From DATKGL01 sp035510455 (GTDB taxonomy: Bacteria > Patescibacteriota > Saccharimonadia > Saccharimonadales > UBA4665), in the NCBI GenBank assembly GCA_035510455.1, contig DATKHB010000020.1, forward strand, positions 1 to 64,000: 64,000 bases of DNA, read 5' to 3'. Below, piece after piece: positions 43,619 through 52,241 of the stretch; the stretch's first letter is position 1, and each line of letters opens with the position of its first letter. The notes under the pieces were generated by a model. It had not been told where the DNA came from and did no database searches. It saw only the letters and a list, made by a program, of their open reading frames with translations. The position numbers and the translations under genes are program-made.

Positions 43619-46435
43619 ATGGCTGATAATATTGTTGTAAAAGGTGCTCGGGAGCATAACCTAAAAGACATAGATGTTACAATCCCGAGAAATAAGCTAG
43701 TAGTTATAACTGGCCTTAGCGGGTCGGGTAAATCTAGTCTGGCTTTTGATACCATTTACGCCGAAGGCCAACGCCGTTACGTTGAGTCGCTCAGTAGTTA
43801 TGCGCGTCAATTTTTAGGGCTTATGGAGAAACCTGACGTTGATCAGATCGACGGGCTTTCGCCGGCAATAAGTATTGATCAAAAGTCCACCAGTCGGAAT
43901 CCGCGCAGTACCGTCGCAACAGTAACTGAAATATATGATTACCTACGGCTTTTATTTGCCAGAGTAGGCATACCTCACTGTCCGATTTGTTTTAAGCCGG
44001 TGAAGCAACAGACCATCACTGACGTTACCAATCAGATAAAATCTTTGCCTAAAGATTCCAAGCTTATGATATTGGCACCAGTGGTTATCGACAAAAAAGG
44101 CGCTTTCGAGCATATCCCCGAGCAATATAGCCGAGCCGGTTTCGCTCGAATAAGAGTTGATAAGGTAGTCTATTCGCTCGATGAGTTCCCGGAACTAAGC
44201 AAGAATTTTAAACATACTATCGAAGTAGTTGTTGATCGGCTGGTTAATGACGACGACAGCCAGAGCCGTCTCAGCCAATCAGTTGAACAGGCTCTAGATA
44301 TTGCCAACGGCAAAGTCTTGGTGGTTGATGTCGATAAAAAGCAGGAGCTGGAATATTCTTTGATGTATGCCTGTAGCGACCATCCTGAAGTATCTATCCC
44401 CGAATTAGAACCCAGAATCTTCAGCTTTAATAACCCCCACGGTGCCTGTCCGGTTTGCACTGGGCTAGGATCACGCCTAGAGGTTGATCCTGAACTGGTT
44501 ATTCCTAACGGGCGGCTGACAATTGCCGAGGGTGGTGTCCGGCCATACAATCGTATTAACACTGATGCTTGGTATGTGAAGAAACTGCAAGCTGTCGCTG
44601 ACCGCTATGGCTTTAGCCTGCACGTTCCGACATCAGAACTAAAACCAGAAGACATAGACCGCATTATGTATGGCACCGGTAACGAGACGTATCGGATAAG
44701 TTTAGGAATGGGTCGAAGTTTTGAAACTACTTATAAAGGCGTGGTTCGCGATCTTGAGAGGCGTCACCGTGATACTGAAAGTGATTTCGTCAAACGCGAT
44801 ATCGAAAGGTTTATGCAGGAAAAACCCTGTCATGCCTGTAACGGTCTGAGATTAAAACCTGAAGTTCTAGCCGTAACTGTAGCTGACAAGTCGATTATGG
44901 AGATATGTAACCTATCGATCGATAATGCTCGGGAATTTATGGCCAACATGAAGTTAGGCGAACAGCGAATGTTTATTGCCAACCAAATCCTAAAAGAAAT
45001 CAACGCCCGGCTTAAGTTTCTACAAGACGTTGGACTTAATTATCTTACGCTTTTAAGGGGCGCAACGACTTTAAGTGGGGGCGAGGCTCAGCGAATCAGA
45101 CTAGCCACCCAAATCGGTTCTGGACTTATTGGCGTGCTGTATGTTTTAGATGAACCCAGTATTGGCCTTCACCAGAGAGATAACGCTCGACTAATTAAGA
45201 CCCTTGAGCATCTAAGAGATCTAGGCAATACTGTGATTGTTGTTGAGCACGATGAAGAGACGATCAGAAGCGCTGATTACTTGGTAGATATTGGTCCGGG
45301 AGCGGGCGTGCATGGCGGCGAGGTTGTGGCCGCCGGAACTCCGAAAGACGTTGAGAAACAAAAAAGGAGCATCACTGCGCAGTACCTTATAGGCGCTAGA
45401 ACGATTGCAACTCCTAAAAAAAGGCGTCAGGGTAATGGTAAAAGCTTGATTATCAAAGGGGCTACCGAGAATAATCTAAAAAACATATCGGTAACGGTGC
45501 CTTTAGGTAAATTTGTCGTGGTTAGCGGTGTTAGCGGGTCGGGCAAGTCGACTCTAATTAATGACATTTTGGCCAAAGAACTACTAGCCAGGTTGCATCG
45601 GGCCAATACCGTATCGGGACGCCATGACGAGATACTTGGCATTAAAGAGCTAGATAAAGCCATAATTATTGACCAGTCGCCAATAGGACGCACTCCACGG
45701 TCCAACCCGGCCACCTACACCGGCTTATTTACGCCAATACGTGATCTGTACGCTCGAGTTCCCGAAGCAAGGCTAAGAGGCTACAGCGCGGGCCGCTTTA
45801 GCTTTAATGTAAAAGGCGGAAGATGTGAAAACTGTTCCGGGGACGGTATTATTAAGATAGAAATGCATTTTTTACCGGACGTTTATGTATCCTGCGAAGT
45901 CTGTCATGGCAAAAGATATAACAAGGAAGCTTTAGAGATCCACTATAAGGGTAAGAACATAAGCGATATTTTGGAGATGACCTGCGATCAGGGACTAGAA
46001 TTTTTCGAGAATATACCAGCTATAGCTAGAAAACTACAAACTTTGGTGGATGTTGGGTTGGGCTATATCCACCTAGGGCAACCGGCTACCCAACTAAGCG
46101 GGGGCGAGGCTCAGCGCATTAAATTAGCCGGCGAACTTAGCCGTCGTCCAACAGGCCGGACACTATATATACTAGATGAGCCGACAACTGGTTTGCATAT
46201 GGCTGATGTTGACAAGTTACTGCACGTTATCCATTCGCTAGTGGACGCCGGCAATAGCGTGATCGTCATAGAACATAACTTAGATGTTATTAAAAACGCC
46301 GACTGGATAATAGATATGGGGCCGGAAGGGGGCGATGCTGGAGGCGAGATAATCGCTGAGGGTCGGCCAGAAGATATAGCAAAAGACAAGAATTCTTATA
46401 CTGGGCAATATCTGAAGACAACCTTGCTTAAATGA
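43619..46435 (+). CDS. uvrA: excinuclease ABC subunit A
   Basis: 938-residue UvrA with two ABC ATPase modules. First P-loop GLSGSGKSS near residue 35; second P-loop GVSGSGKST near 640; signature LSGGEAQR in both halves; Walker B LYVLDEPS and LYILDEPT. Zinc-module cysteine pairs are present (CPVCTGLG with CHACNG; CENCSG with CEVCHG). Recognises DNA damage with UvrB; uvrC lies at 48.8 kb. Length and motifs are standard. Confidence 0.98.
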   Translation: MADNIVVKGAREHNLKDIDVTIPRNKLVVITGLSGSGKSSLAFDTIYAEGQRRYVESLSSYARQFLGLMEKPDVDQIDGLSPAISIDQKSTSRNPRSTVATVTEIYDYLRLLFARVGIPHCPICFKPVKQQTITDVTNQIKSLPKDSKLMILAPVVIDKKGAFEHIPEQYSRAGFARIRVDKVVYSLDEFPELSKNFKHTIEVVVDRLVNDDDSQSRLSQSVEQALDIANGKVLVVDVDKKQELEYSLMYACSDHPEVSIPELEPRIFSFNNPHGACPVCTGLGSRLEVDPELVIPNGRLTIAEGGVRPYNRINTDAWYVKKLQAVADRYGFSLHVPTSELKPEDIDRIMYGTGNETYRISLGMGRSFETTYKGVVRDLERRHRDTESDFVKRDIERFMQEKPCHACNGLRLKPEVLAVTVADKSIMEICNLSIDNAREFMANMKLGEQRMFIANQILKEINARLKFLQDVGLNYLTLLRGATTLSGGEAQRIRLATQIGSGLIGVLYVLDEPSIGLHQRDNARLIKTLEHLRDLGNTVIVVEHDEETIRSADYLVDIGPGAGVHGGEVVAAGTPKDVEKQKRSITAQYLIGARTIATPKKRRQGNGKSLIIKGATENNLKNISVTVPLGKFVVVSGVSGSGKSTLINDILAKELLARLHRANTVSGRHDEILGIKELDKAIIIDQSPIGRTPRSNPATYTGLFTPIRDLYARVPEARLRGYSAGRFSFNVKGGRCENCSGDGIIKIEMHFLPDVYVSCEVCHGKRYNKEALEIHYKGKNISDILEMTCDQGLEFFENIPAIARKLQTLVDVGLGYIHLGQPATQLSGGEAQRIKLAGELSRRPTGRTLYILDEPTTGLHMADVDKLLHVIHSLVDAGNSVIVIEHNLDVIKNADWIIDMGPEGGDAGGEIIAEGRPEDIAKDKNSYTGQYLKTTLLK

Positions 46436-46440
46436 AACTG

Positions 46441-47067
46441 CTAGCCCTTCTTCTTGGGCTGGTCATTGGGGTGTTTTCTCTCTTGTAAAGACTTGAATAT
46501 GTGCCAGAACATTGGTCCGAAACTAAGAACTACCACCACAATAACTAGCGGCAGGATGTAATTATCTATATTTTTAGGTAATTTACTTCCAAACCAATAG
46601 CCCAGCATTATCAATAACGCTCCCCACGCGGCGTCACCTATGCCGTCGAATATAACAAATTGCAGACGTTTCATCTTGCCGATACCGGCAGCTACTGGAG
46701 CGAAAGTTCTAACAATTGGTAAAAAGTGAGCCAATAGCATGGCCTTAGGACCGTAGCGCTCGTAGAATTTCTCGGACTGGGTTAAATATTTCTGTCTGAA
46801 AAAAAGACCGTTCGGCTTTCTAAACAATTTCCGTCCAGCGGTTCTTCCAATGGTATAGCCAACGTTATCTCCGCAAATTGCCGCTAGGATAACTACTACT
46901 AGGAGAGCCGGTAGATTTAACTTACCCTGTGCCGCAAAAAGACCAGCACTTAAGATCAAAGTGTCACCGGGCAAGAAGAACCCCAACATCATACCCGATT
47001 CCGCAAAGATCAGCAGACCGATAAGCAGTAGGCCGCCGCTTTGTATGAGCTGAGTGGGATTTAGCAT
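46441..47067 (-). CDS. DedA family membrane protein
   Basis: 208 residues, SNARE-associated/DedA family: FFLPGDTLILSAG, GDNVGYTIGRTAGRK, RYGPKAMLLAHFLPIVRTF and GDAAWGALLIMLGYW, four to five membrane helices and a basic tail. DedA proteins take part in lipid carrier (undecaprenyl phosphate) recycling and membrane homeostasis. Convergent with uvrA (5-base gap) and divergent from rplY. Confidence 0.94.
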   Translation of the reverse strand: MLNPTQLIQSGGLLLIGLLIFAESGMMLGFFLPGDTLILSAGLFAAQGKLNLPALLVVVILAAICGDNVGYTIGRTAGRKLFRKPNGLFFRQKYLTQSEKFYERYGPKAMLLAHFLPIVRTFAPVAAGIGKMKRLQFVIFDGIGDAAWGALLIMLGYWFGSKLPKNIDNYILPLVIVVVVLSFGPMFWHIFKSLQERKHPNDQPKKKG

Positions 47068-47109
47068 ATGGTTTATATCTTACCTTCTTTTGTCTAGATC
47101 GTCGATTTT

Positions 47110-47118
47110 TGGTATAAT
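47110..47118 (+). promoter_or_regulatory. extended -10 promoter of rplY
   Basis: TGGTATAAT, 33 bases before the rplY ATG; a leader of about 27 bases with AGGGA before the start. Confidence 0.6.
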
Positions 47119-47151
47119 ATCTCTAATAGAAATCAAGCGCTAGGGAAACTA

Positions 47152-47856
47152 ATGTCAGGTAGTGTTAACTTAAATTTGGAAGAACGTACGGTAGTCGGCA
47201 AAGCGGTTAAGAAGTTACGCCGCGATGGTTTTTTGCCAGCGGTTATTCATGATCACGGTAAACCGTCTATTCACGTCATGGGTAAATACCTAGATGTCTA
47301 CCGCGCTTACCAAGAAGCTGGCAAGCACCACCCTATAAACATCACCGTTGGCGGCAAGTCTTTCGTAACTCTTATAAAGACCGCTGAATTCGAACCCTAT
47401 AAGCATCAGCTAAATCATATAGTTTTTGGAGCTGTTAAGGCTGACGAGAAGGTAGAGGCCTTAATCCCTATTAGGTTAACCGATGAAATTCCTGCAGAAA
47501 AAGCCAGCTTAATTATTATCAACCAGCTCGATAGCGTTAACGTTGAAGCTTTGCCTGGCGCATTACCGGACGAATTCATAGTCGACGCCTCAAAACTTAT
47601 TGAAATTGGCGACAAAGTAACGGTCGCTGACATTATCGTACCGGAAGGCGTAACTATACTCACCGAGCCAGAACATACCATTGCTACTGTCTACGAGCCG
47701 AGTGCTCTAGCTGCAGCTAATGATGCCGCTGGCGGTGACGCTGAAGAGCCTGAAGAAGTCGAGAGCGAAGAAGGTGCCGAGGGAGAAACCCCCGCTGAAG
47801 AGGGTGATACCGAACCTGAATCTGAAACTGAAGCTGAACCTAAAGCTAAAGAATAA
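47152..47856 (+). CDS. rplY: ribosomal protein bL25 (Ctc type)
   Basis: 234 residues. N-terminal 5S rRNA-binding L25 domain (NLEERTVVGKAVKKLRRDGF, PAVIHDHG) and the TL5/Ctc C-terminal beta domain. The final 50 residues are a strongly acidic Glu/Pro/Ala tail (EEPEEVESEEGAEGE), without parallel in standard L25. Similar tails end S16 and the KH protein later in the window. Confidence 0.95.
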   Translation: MSGSVNLNLEERTVVGKAVKKLRRDGFLPAVIHDHGKPSIHVMGKYLDVYRAYQEAGKHHPINITVGGKSFVTLIKTAEFEPYKHQLNHIVFGAVKADEKVEALIPIRLTDEIPAEKASLIIINQLDSVNVEALPGALPDEFIVDASKLIEIGDKVTVADIIVPEGVTILTEPEHTIATVYEPSALAAANDAAGGDAEEPEEVESEEGAEGETPAEEGDTEPESETEAEPKAKE

Positions 47857-47916
47857 CGATCTTTAAACTAGTTTTTAGCCATCAAGTAGTAGCCAACAAG
47901 TGATATCATAAAACAG

Positions 47917-48801
47917 ATGCAAAAAATAATTTTGTACTATAAGTTTACGCCTATAAAAGACCCGAACGTCGTCAAGTTATGGCAGATTGCCCTATGCGAA
48001 AAATTAGATCTTATGGGCCGGATTATAGTGTCTCCAAAAGGCATTAACGGGACTTTAGCCGGCGAGCTGGATAATCTACGTAATTACGTTAAAGAAATTA
48101 AGGCTTATCAAGGTTTTAAGGATATAGATTTCAAATGGAATGATGGGTCAAAAGAGGATTTTCCAAGGCTAAATGTCAAAGTTAGATCCGAAACCGTTAC
48201 GCTCGGGATGCCTGATGCCGTTAAGGTTACTAAAAGTGGGGTAGTTAACGGAGGGGCACGTTTAAAGCCGAACCAGTTGGCAAACTTCGTCAAAGACAAT
48301 CCCGACGCTGTTTTGTTCGATGGGCGCAACAACTACGAAAGCGCCATCGGAAAATTTAAGAATGCTGTTATCCCCGATATAGATAACTTTCGTGATTTTC
48401 CTAAAGAACTAAAAAAACCAAAATACAAAAAGCTTAAAGCCAAACCAGTTGTTACGTATTGTACCGGAGGTATAAGGTGTGAAGTCCTAACGGCGCTCCT
48501 AAAACAAGAAGGTTTTACTAAGGTTTATCAGCTGGACGGCGGGATTGTTAAGTACGGCCAGATTTACGGCGACAAAGGCTTATGGGAAGGTAAGTGTTTC
48601 GTTTTCGACGACCGAATATCGGTAGGCTTTTCCGATTCCTCGGTGGATATCGGTAGCTGTGTAAGGTGTCGATCTAAAACCAGTCGCTATTTAAACTGCA
48701 CTAACAAGACTTGCAATAAACTAATATTAATCTGTGGGAAGTGCAGTAATCACGAATCATGCAGTTCGGCCTGTAATCTAGCGGCACTTTCAGCCATATG
48801 A
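47917..48801 (+). CDS. trhO: rhodanese-type tRNA uridine-5-hydroxylase
   Basis: 294 residues of the YceA/TrhO family, which hydroxylates U34 of some tRNAs. N-terminal acylphosphatase-like domain (GRIIVSPKGINGTLAG), rhodanese domain with active Cys in VVTYCTGGIRCEV, and a Cys-rich C-terminus (CVRCRSK, CTNKTCNKLILICGKCS) probably binding zinc. A -10 (TATCAT at 47904) lies seven bases before ATG, a leaderless arrangement. ATGA overlap with uvrC. Confidence 0.93.
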   Translation: MQKIILYYKFTPIKDPNVVKLWQIALCEKLDLMGRIIVSPKGINGTLAGELDNLRNYVKEIKAYQGFKDIDFKWNDGSKEDFPRLNVKVRSETVTLGMPDAVKVTKSGVVNGGARLKPNQLANFVKDNPDAVLFDGRNNYESAIGKFKNAVIPDIDNFRDFPKELKKPKYKKLKAKPVVTYCTGGIRCEVLTALLKQEGFTKVYQLDGGIVKYGQIYGDKGLWEGKCFVFDDRISVGFSDSSVDIGSCVRCRSKTSRYLNCTNKTCNKLILICGKCSNHESCSSACNLAALSAI

Positions 48802-50285
48802 ATAGCGTTATTGAAAAGAAACTGCTGGAGCTGCCCGCAAGCCCAGGGATATATTTTTATAAAGACAAAAAAGATGAAATTATTTATATCGGCAAAGCCG
48901 CGAGTTTAAAAAACAGAGTCAGGCAATACTTTCAAAAAAGCCGTCAAAGAGATGCCAAGACCGACGCTCTTATATCTGAAATTGCCGATCTGGATTGGAC
49001 TTTGGTAGAAACTGAACTGGATGCACTTTTTCTTGAAGCTGAAATGGTTCGGCGGTACATGCCCAGATATAATATTCTGCTTAGGGATGATAAAAGCAGC
49101 AGCTATGTTCGCATAAGCTACGACTCTAAGCACCCGACTCTTACCATGACTAGGCAGCCGCTTGATGATGGAGCCAAGTATTTTGGCCCATACTTTAACG
49201 GCGCTGAAGTAAAAAAAGCTCTCCATTATCTGAGGCGAATCTTTCCCTACTCAACTCATATCAGTAATATTCCGAAAAGAGTCTGTCTGCAGTATCATCT
49301 TGGGCTATGCCCCGGTCTCGAAGAGAACAAAACCACCATAAACGATTATCGGGCTAATTTGCGTAAAATAATGCAGTATCTTAAGGGTGAAAGAGCAACT
49401 CTTATCAAAGAGCTTGAGCGGGACATGAAAAGAGCTAGCAGAAAAAAAGACTTTGAATCGGCCGCCCAGCTGCGCGACCAGCTTTACAATCTAAGAGCCC
49501 TCTCTAAACAAATAATATTTTCCGATAAAGAGTTTACCGACCTAAGTAAAGACCGAGCTCTTAATATGCTCAGCGACTTACTTGGACTAAAAAATGTGCC
49601 ACGCCGTATCGAAGGTTATGATATTAGCCATCTGCAAGGAACTGACAATGTAGCCAGCATGGTGGTGTTTAGTAATGGGATACCCGATAAAGCGGCCTAT
49701 AGGAAGTTCAAAATGCGACTTCCTGGGAACGACGACTTTGGCCACATGGAAGAAGCGATATCTCGGCGTCTCAGCGGAAAAAATATTAAAGACTGGGACC
49801 TCCCGGATCTATTTTTAATTGATGGCGGCAAGGGACAACTCGGTGCGGCAATTAAAGCCCGCGATCGACTGGGCATCAACAGGCCGATGATCGCGCTTGC
49901 AAAAAGGGAAGAGGAGATAGTGGTCCAGAAGGGTAAATCTCAAGTCGATCTTAGCGTATCTGATCTTAAAGAGCAGCGCGCTATATACAAGGAAAGCGAC
50001 GATTTCATAATGCTTTATCTTACGCCCCGTTCCGACATTGTGAAGTTACTCCAAAGGGTGCGGGATGAATCTCATAGGTTTGCCGTTAGCTACCACTCCG
50101 TTCTCAAGTTAAAGAGACAAAAATCTAGCGTTTTGGATGAAATACCCGGCATTGGTCCGCTAACGCGTCGGAAACTGTTAAAAGAATTTGGTGGTCAAAA
50201 AGCGATCGCTGGAACTAGCCTTGAAAAGCTTAGCGATGTGGTGGGTAAATCTAGAGCAAAAGCCATACTTCAACACCTAAAGTAG
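48798..50285 (+). CDS. uvrC: excinuclease ABC subunit C
   Basis: 495 residues, shorter than E. coli UvrC (about 610). N-terminal GIY-YIG nuclease (SPGIYFYKDKKDEIIYIGKA), UVR motif (DFESAAQLRDQLYNLRAL), RNase H-like endonuclease domain (EGYDISHLQG, FLIDGGKGQL) and a C-terminal helix-hairpin-helix (EIPGIGPLTRRKLLKEFGG). The usual Cys-x6-Cys-x3-Cys segment is CLQYHLGLCPGLE: the third Cys is replaced by Glu. Makes both incisions in excision repair. Confidence 0.97.
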   Translation: MNSVIEKKLLELPASPGIYFYKDKKDEIIYIGKAASLKNRVRQYFQKSRQRDAKTDALISEIADLDWTLVETELDALFLEAEMVRRYMPRYNILLRDDKSSSYVRISYDSKHPTLTMTRQPLDDGAKYFGPYFNGAEVKKALHYLRRIFPYSTHISNIPKRVCLQYHLGLCPGLEENKTTINDYRANLRKIMQYLKGERATLIKELERDMKRASRKKDFESAAQLRDQLYNLRALSKQIIFSDKEFTDLSKDRALNMLSDLLGLKNVPRRIEGYDISHLQGTDNVASMVVFSNGIPDKAAYRKFKMRLPGNDDFGHMEEAISRRLSGKNIKDWDLPDLFLIDGGKGQLGAAIKARDRLGINRPMIALAKREEEIVVQKGKSQVDLSVSDLKEQRAIYKESDDFIMLYLTPRSDIVKLLQRVRDESHRFAVSYHSVLKLKRQKSSVLDEIPGIGPLTRRKLLKEFGGQKAIAGTSLEKLSDVVGKSRAKAILQHLK

Positions 50286-50399
50286 TAAAATATAGAAATA
50301 TCAGATTTATCTTTGATGTTGCAAGGCAGTTTGAAAGAAACCGCTGGTTCAAGTAGGTTAACGCTAACTGGTATACTGTAGTCCTAGTAGTTGTTATAT

Positions 50400-51629
50400 A
50401 TGAATTTTCCAGATACCTTCTTCCAAAATAACCGTAAAACACTCCGCGATAATATAGGTACTAATACGCCGATTGTTATAGTAGCCAACGGACTTCTCCA
50501 AAAAGGCAGTGATGCTACCTATCCTTTTCATCAGGATGCCAATTTTTGGTATTTAACTGGGATTAATGAACCGGACATAATTCTGGTCATTGACTCCAAC
50601 CAAGAATTTTTGATAATACCAGGGCGTAGTGAAGTCCGCGAGTTTTTCGACGGAGCAACAGACTCCTCATCTATCGAGAAGACATCTGGTATCACAACAG
50701 TTGTGGGTCAAAAGGCTGGCTGGGAGATGCTGTCTAAAATAATTAAAAAATCTAAGAAAGTTGCCACGCTCGCCGCTAACCCGGGCTATATAAAACAACT
50801 TGGCATGTATACGAATCCTGCCAGACAGAATTTAATTAAACACTTAAAGACAATTGAACGGAGTGTCGAATTTATTGATATACGACTTACTCTAGCGAGT
50901 ATGAGGTCTCTAAAGCAGCCTATTGAGCTCCAAGCTATACAAAAAGCAATCGATATAACGACCGAGACATTAAGTGAGGTCATAAAGCGAACTAATTTTG
51001 AGAAATACCGTTACGAAAACGAGATCGAGGCTGATATTAGCGGTGGTTTTAGACGTCGAGGAGCTGATGGCGATGCTTTTACGCCAATTGTGGCCAGCGG
51101 TAAACGGGCCTGCACCATCCATTATGATGCGAATAATGCCAAGCTAGGAAAAAATGAACTGGTTATTATGGATGTCGGCGCTCAGTTTAATAATTATGCT
51201 GCTGACATCGCTCGTACCGTATCCGTTAACAAAAATCCCTCAGAACGATCCCAAGCCGTATATAACGCAGTTCTAGAAGCTTGTGAATATGCTAAATCAC
51301 AACTTAAACCAGGCGTCATGATGAAAGAATACGAGCTAAGCGTTCGTCAGTTTATTGGTAAAAAACTAAAAGAACTGGGGTTAATCAAGATAATTAATCC
51401 TAAGAAACTGATGAGGTATTATCCTCACGCCACTTCACATTTTTTAGGGCTGGAACCACATGACGCCGGGGACTATTCCAAACCCCTCCAAGACGGGATG
51501 GTCTTGGCGGTTGAGCCCGGAATCTATATAGCCGAAGAAAGTATTGGCGTTCGCATTGAAAACAATGTCTTGATAACAACTAGCGGTGTGAAAGTTCTTA
51601 GCGGCAGCTTGCCCTGTACTCTCTCCTAG
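50400..51629 (+). CDS. pepP: Xaa-Pro aminopeptidase
   Basis: About 409 residues, M24 metallopeptidase. N-terminal AMP_N domain (FPDTFFQNNRKTLRDN, FWYLTGINEPD), pita-bread domain with metal ligands in IMDVGAQFNNYAADIART (two Asp), HATSHFLGLEPHD (His), VEPGIYI (Glu) and VRIENNVLIT (Glu). ATG 50400 was used; an upstream TTG at 50391 lacks support. Extended -10 TGGTATACT at 50369 precedes it. Removes N-terminal residues before proline. Confidence 0.95.
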   Translation: MNFPDTFFQNNRKTLRDNIGTNTPIVIVANGLLQKGSDATYPFHQDANFWYLTGINEPDIILVIDSNQEFLIIPGRSEVREFFDGATDSSSIEKTSGITTVVGQKAGWEMLSKIIKKSKKVATLAANPGYIKQLGMYTNPARQNLIKHLKTIERSVEFIDIRLTLASMRSLKQPIELQAIQKAIDITTETLSEVIKRTNFEKYRYENEIEADISGGFRRRGADGDAFTPIVASGKRACTIHYDANNAKLGKNELVIMDVGAQFNNYAADIARTVSVNKNPSERSQAVYNAVLEACEYAKSQLKPGVMMKEYELSVRQFIGKKLKELGLIKIINPKKLMRYYPHATSHFLGLEPHDAGDYSKPLQDGMVLAVEPGIYIAEESIGVRIENNVLITTSGVKVLSGSLPCTLS

Positions 51630-51645
51630 CCTAGAATAGATAGAT

Positions 51646-52017
51646 ATGAAAAAGGTTATGAAAAACCCATTGATTAGGTTTGTCGTTCGTTGGGTGGTAT
51701 CTAGCCTTGGGCTTTGGATAGCTGCTGCATTACTTGGGCACAGACTAACCTATACTGACGCTGAAGCAATAATCGTCTCTGGACTTATTCTATCGATAGT
51801 TAACACTATCCTAAAGCCTATAGTGGTTATATTAGCCCTACCGGCCGTAATTCTGACCTTAGGCCTCTTTATGATCGTTATAAACGGACTGATGGTATAT
51901 ATAGTTAGCAAGATATATACACCGCTACACGTTACCAATTTCTTTGCGGCAATAGTTGCCGGTATGATCATCGGGCTGGTAAACTATCTAGTAACAACAA
52001 TCATTGAGGATATATGA
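51646..52017 (+). CDS. phage-holin-4-type membrane protein
   Basis: 123 residues with four membrane helices, matching the Phage_holin_4_2 family (YvlD-like): LIRFVVRWVVSSLGLWIAA, GLILSIVNTILKPIVVIL, LPAVILTLGLFMIVINGLMV. These proteins are common chromosomal membrane proteins of unknown role; no lysis genes are nearby, so a phage origin is not implied. Overlaps secG by ATGA. Confidence 0.88.
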   Translation: MKKVMKNPLIRFVVRWVVSSLGLWIAAALLGHRLTYTDAEAIIVSGLILSIVNTILKPIVVILALPAVILTLGLFMIVINGLMVYIVSKIYTPLHVTNFFAAIVAGMIIGLVNYLVTTIIEDI

Positions 52018-52226
52018 GCATTTTTAATTATTTAGCTATCGGCGCAATGTTAATCATGACGCTTTTGATATTGGTTCAGACTCGAGGAGCTAGCTTAGGC
52101 GCCGGACTTGGCGGAAGCGGTGAAGTTAACATGACTAGACGCGGTAGCGATAAAACCCTTTTCCAAATGACCATTATTACGGCAATTATTTTCATCGTGT
52201 CTCTCATTCTGGGAATTATCAAATAG
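52014..52226 (+). CDS. secG: protein translocase subunit SecG
   Basis: 70 residues: two membrane helices around the conserved cytosolic loop LLVLVQT-type segment, here LLILVQTRGASLGAGLGGSG, then MTRRGSDKTLFQMT. Accessory subunit of the SecYEG channel, which the many signal-peptide proteins in this window require. Confidence 0.92.
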   Translation: MSIFNYLAIGAMLIMTLLILVQTRGASLGAGLGGSGEVNMTRRGSDKTLFQMTIITAIIFIVSLILGIIK

Positions 52227-52241
52227 TATCTACTATTTACT

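Noticed and set aside
51646..52017. Phage origin of the holin-like gene
   Set aside because: The Phage_holin_4_2 family is a common chromosomal membrane family and the neighbours are housekeeping genes.
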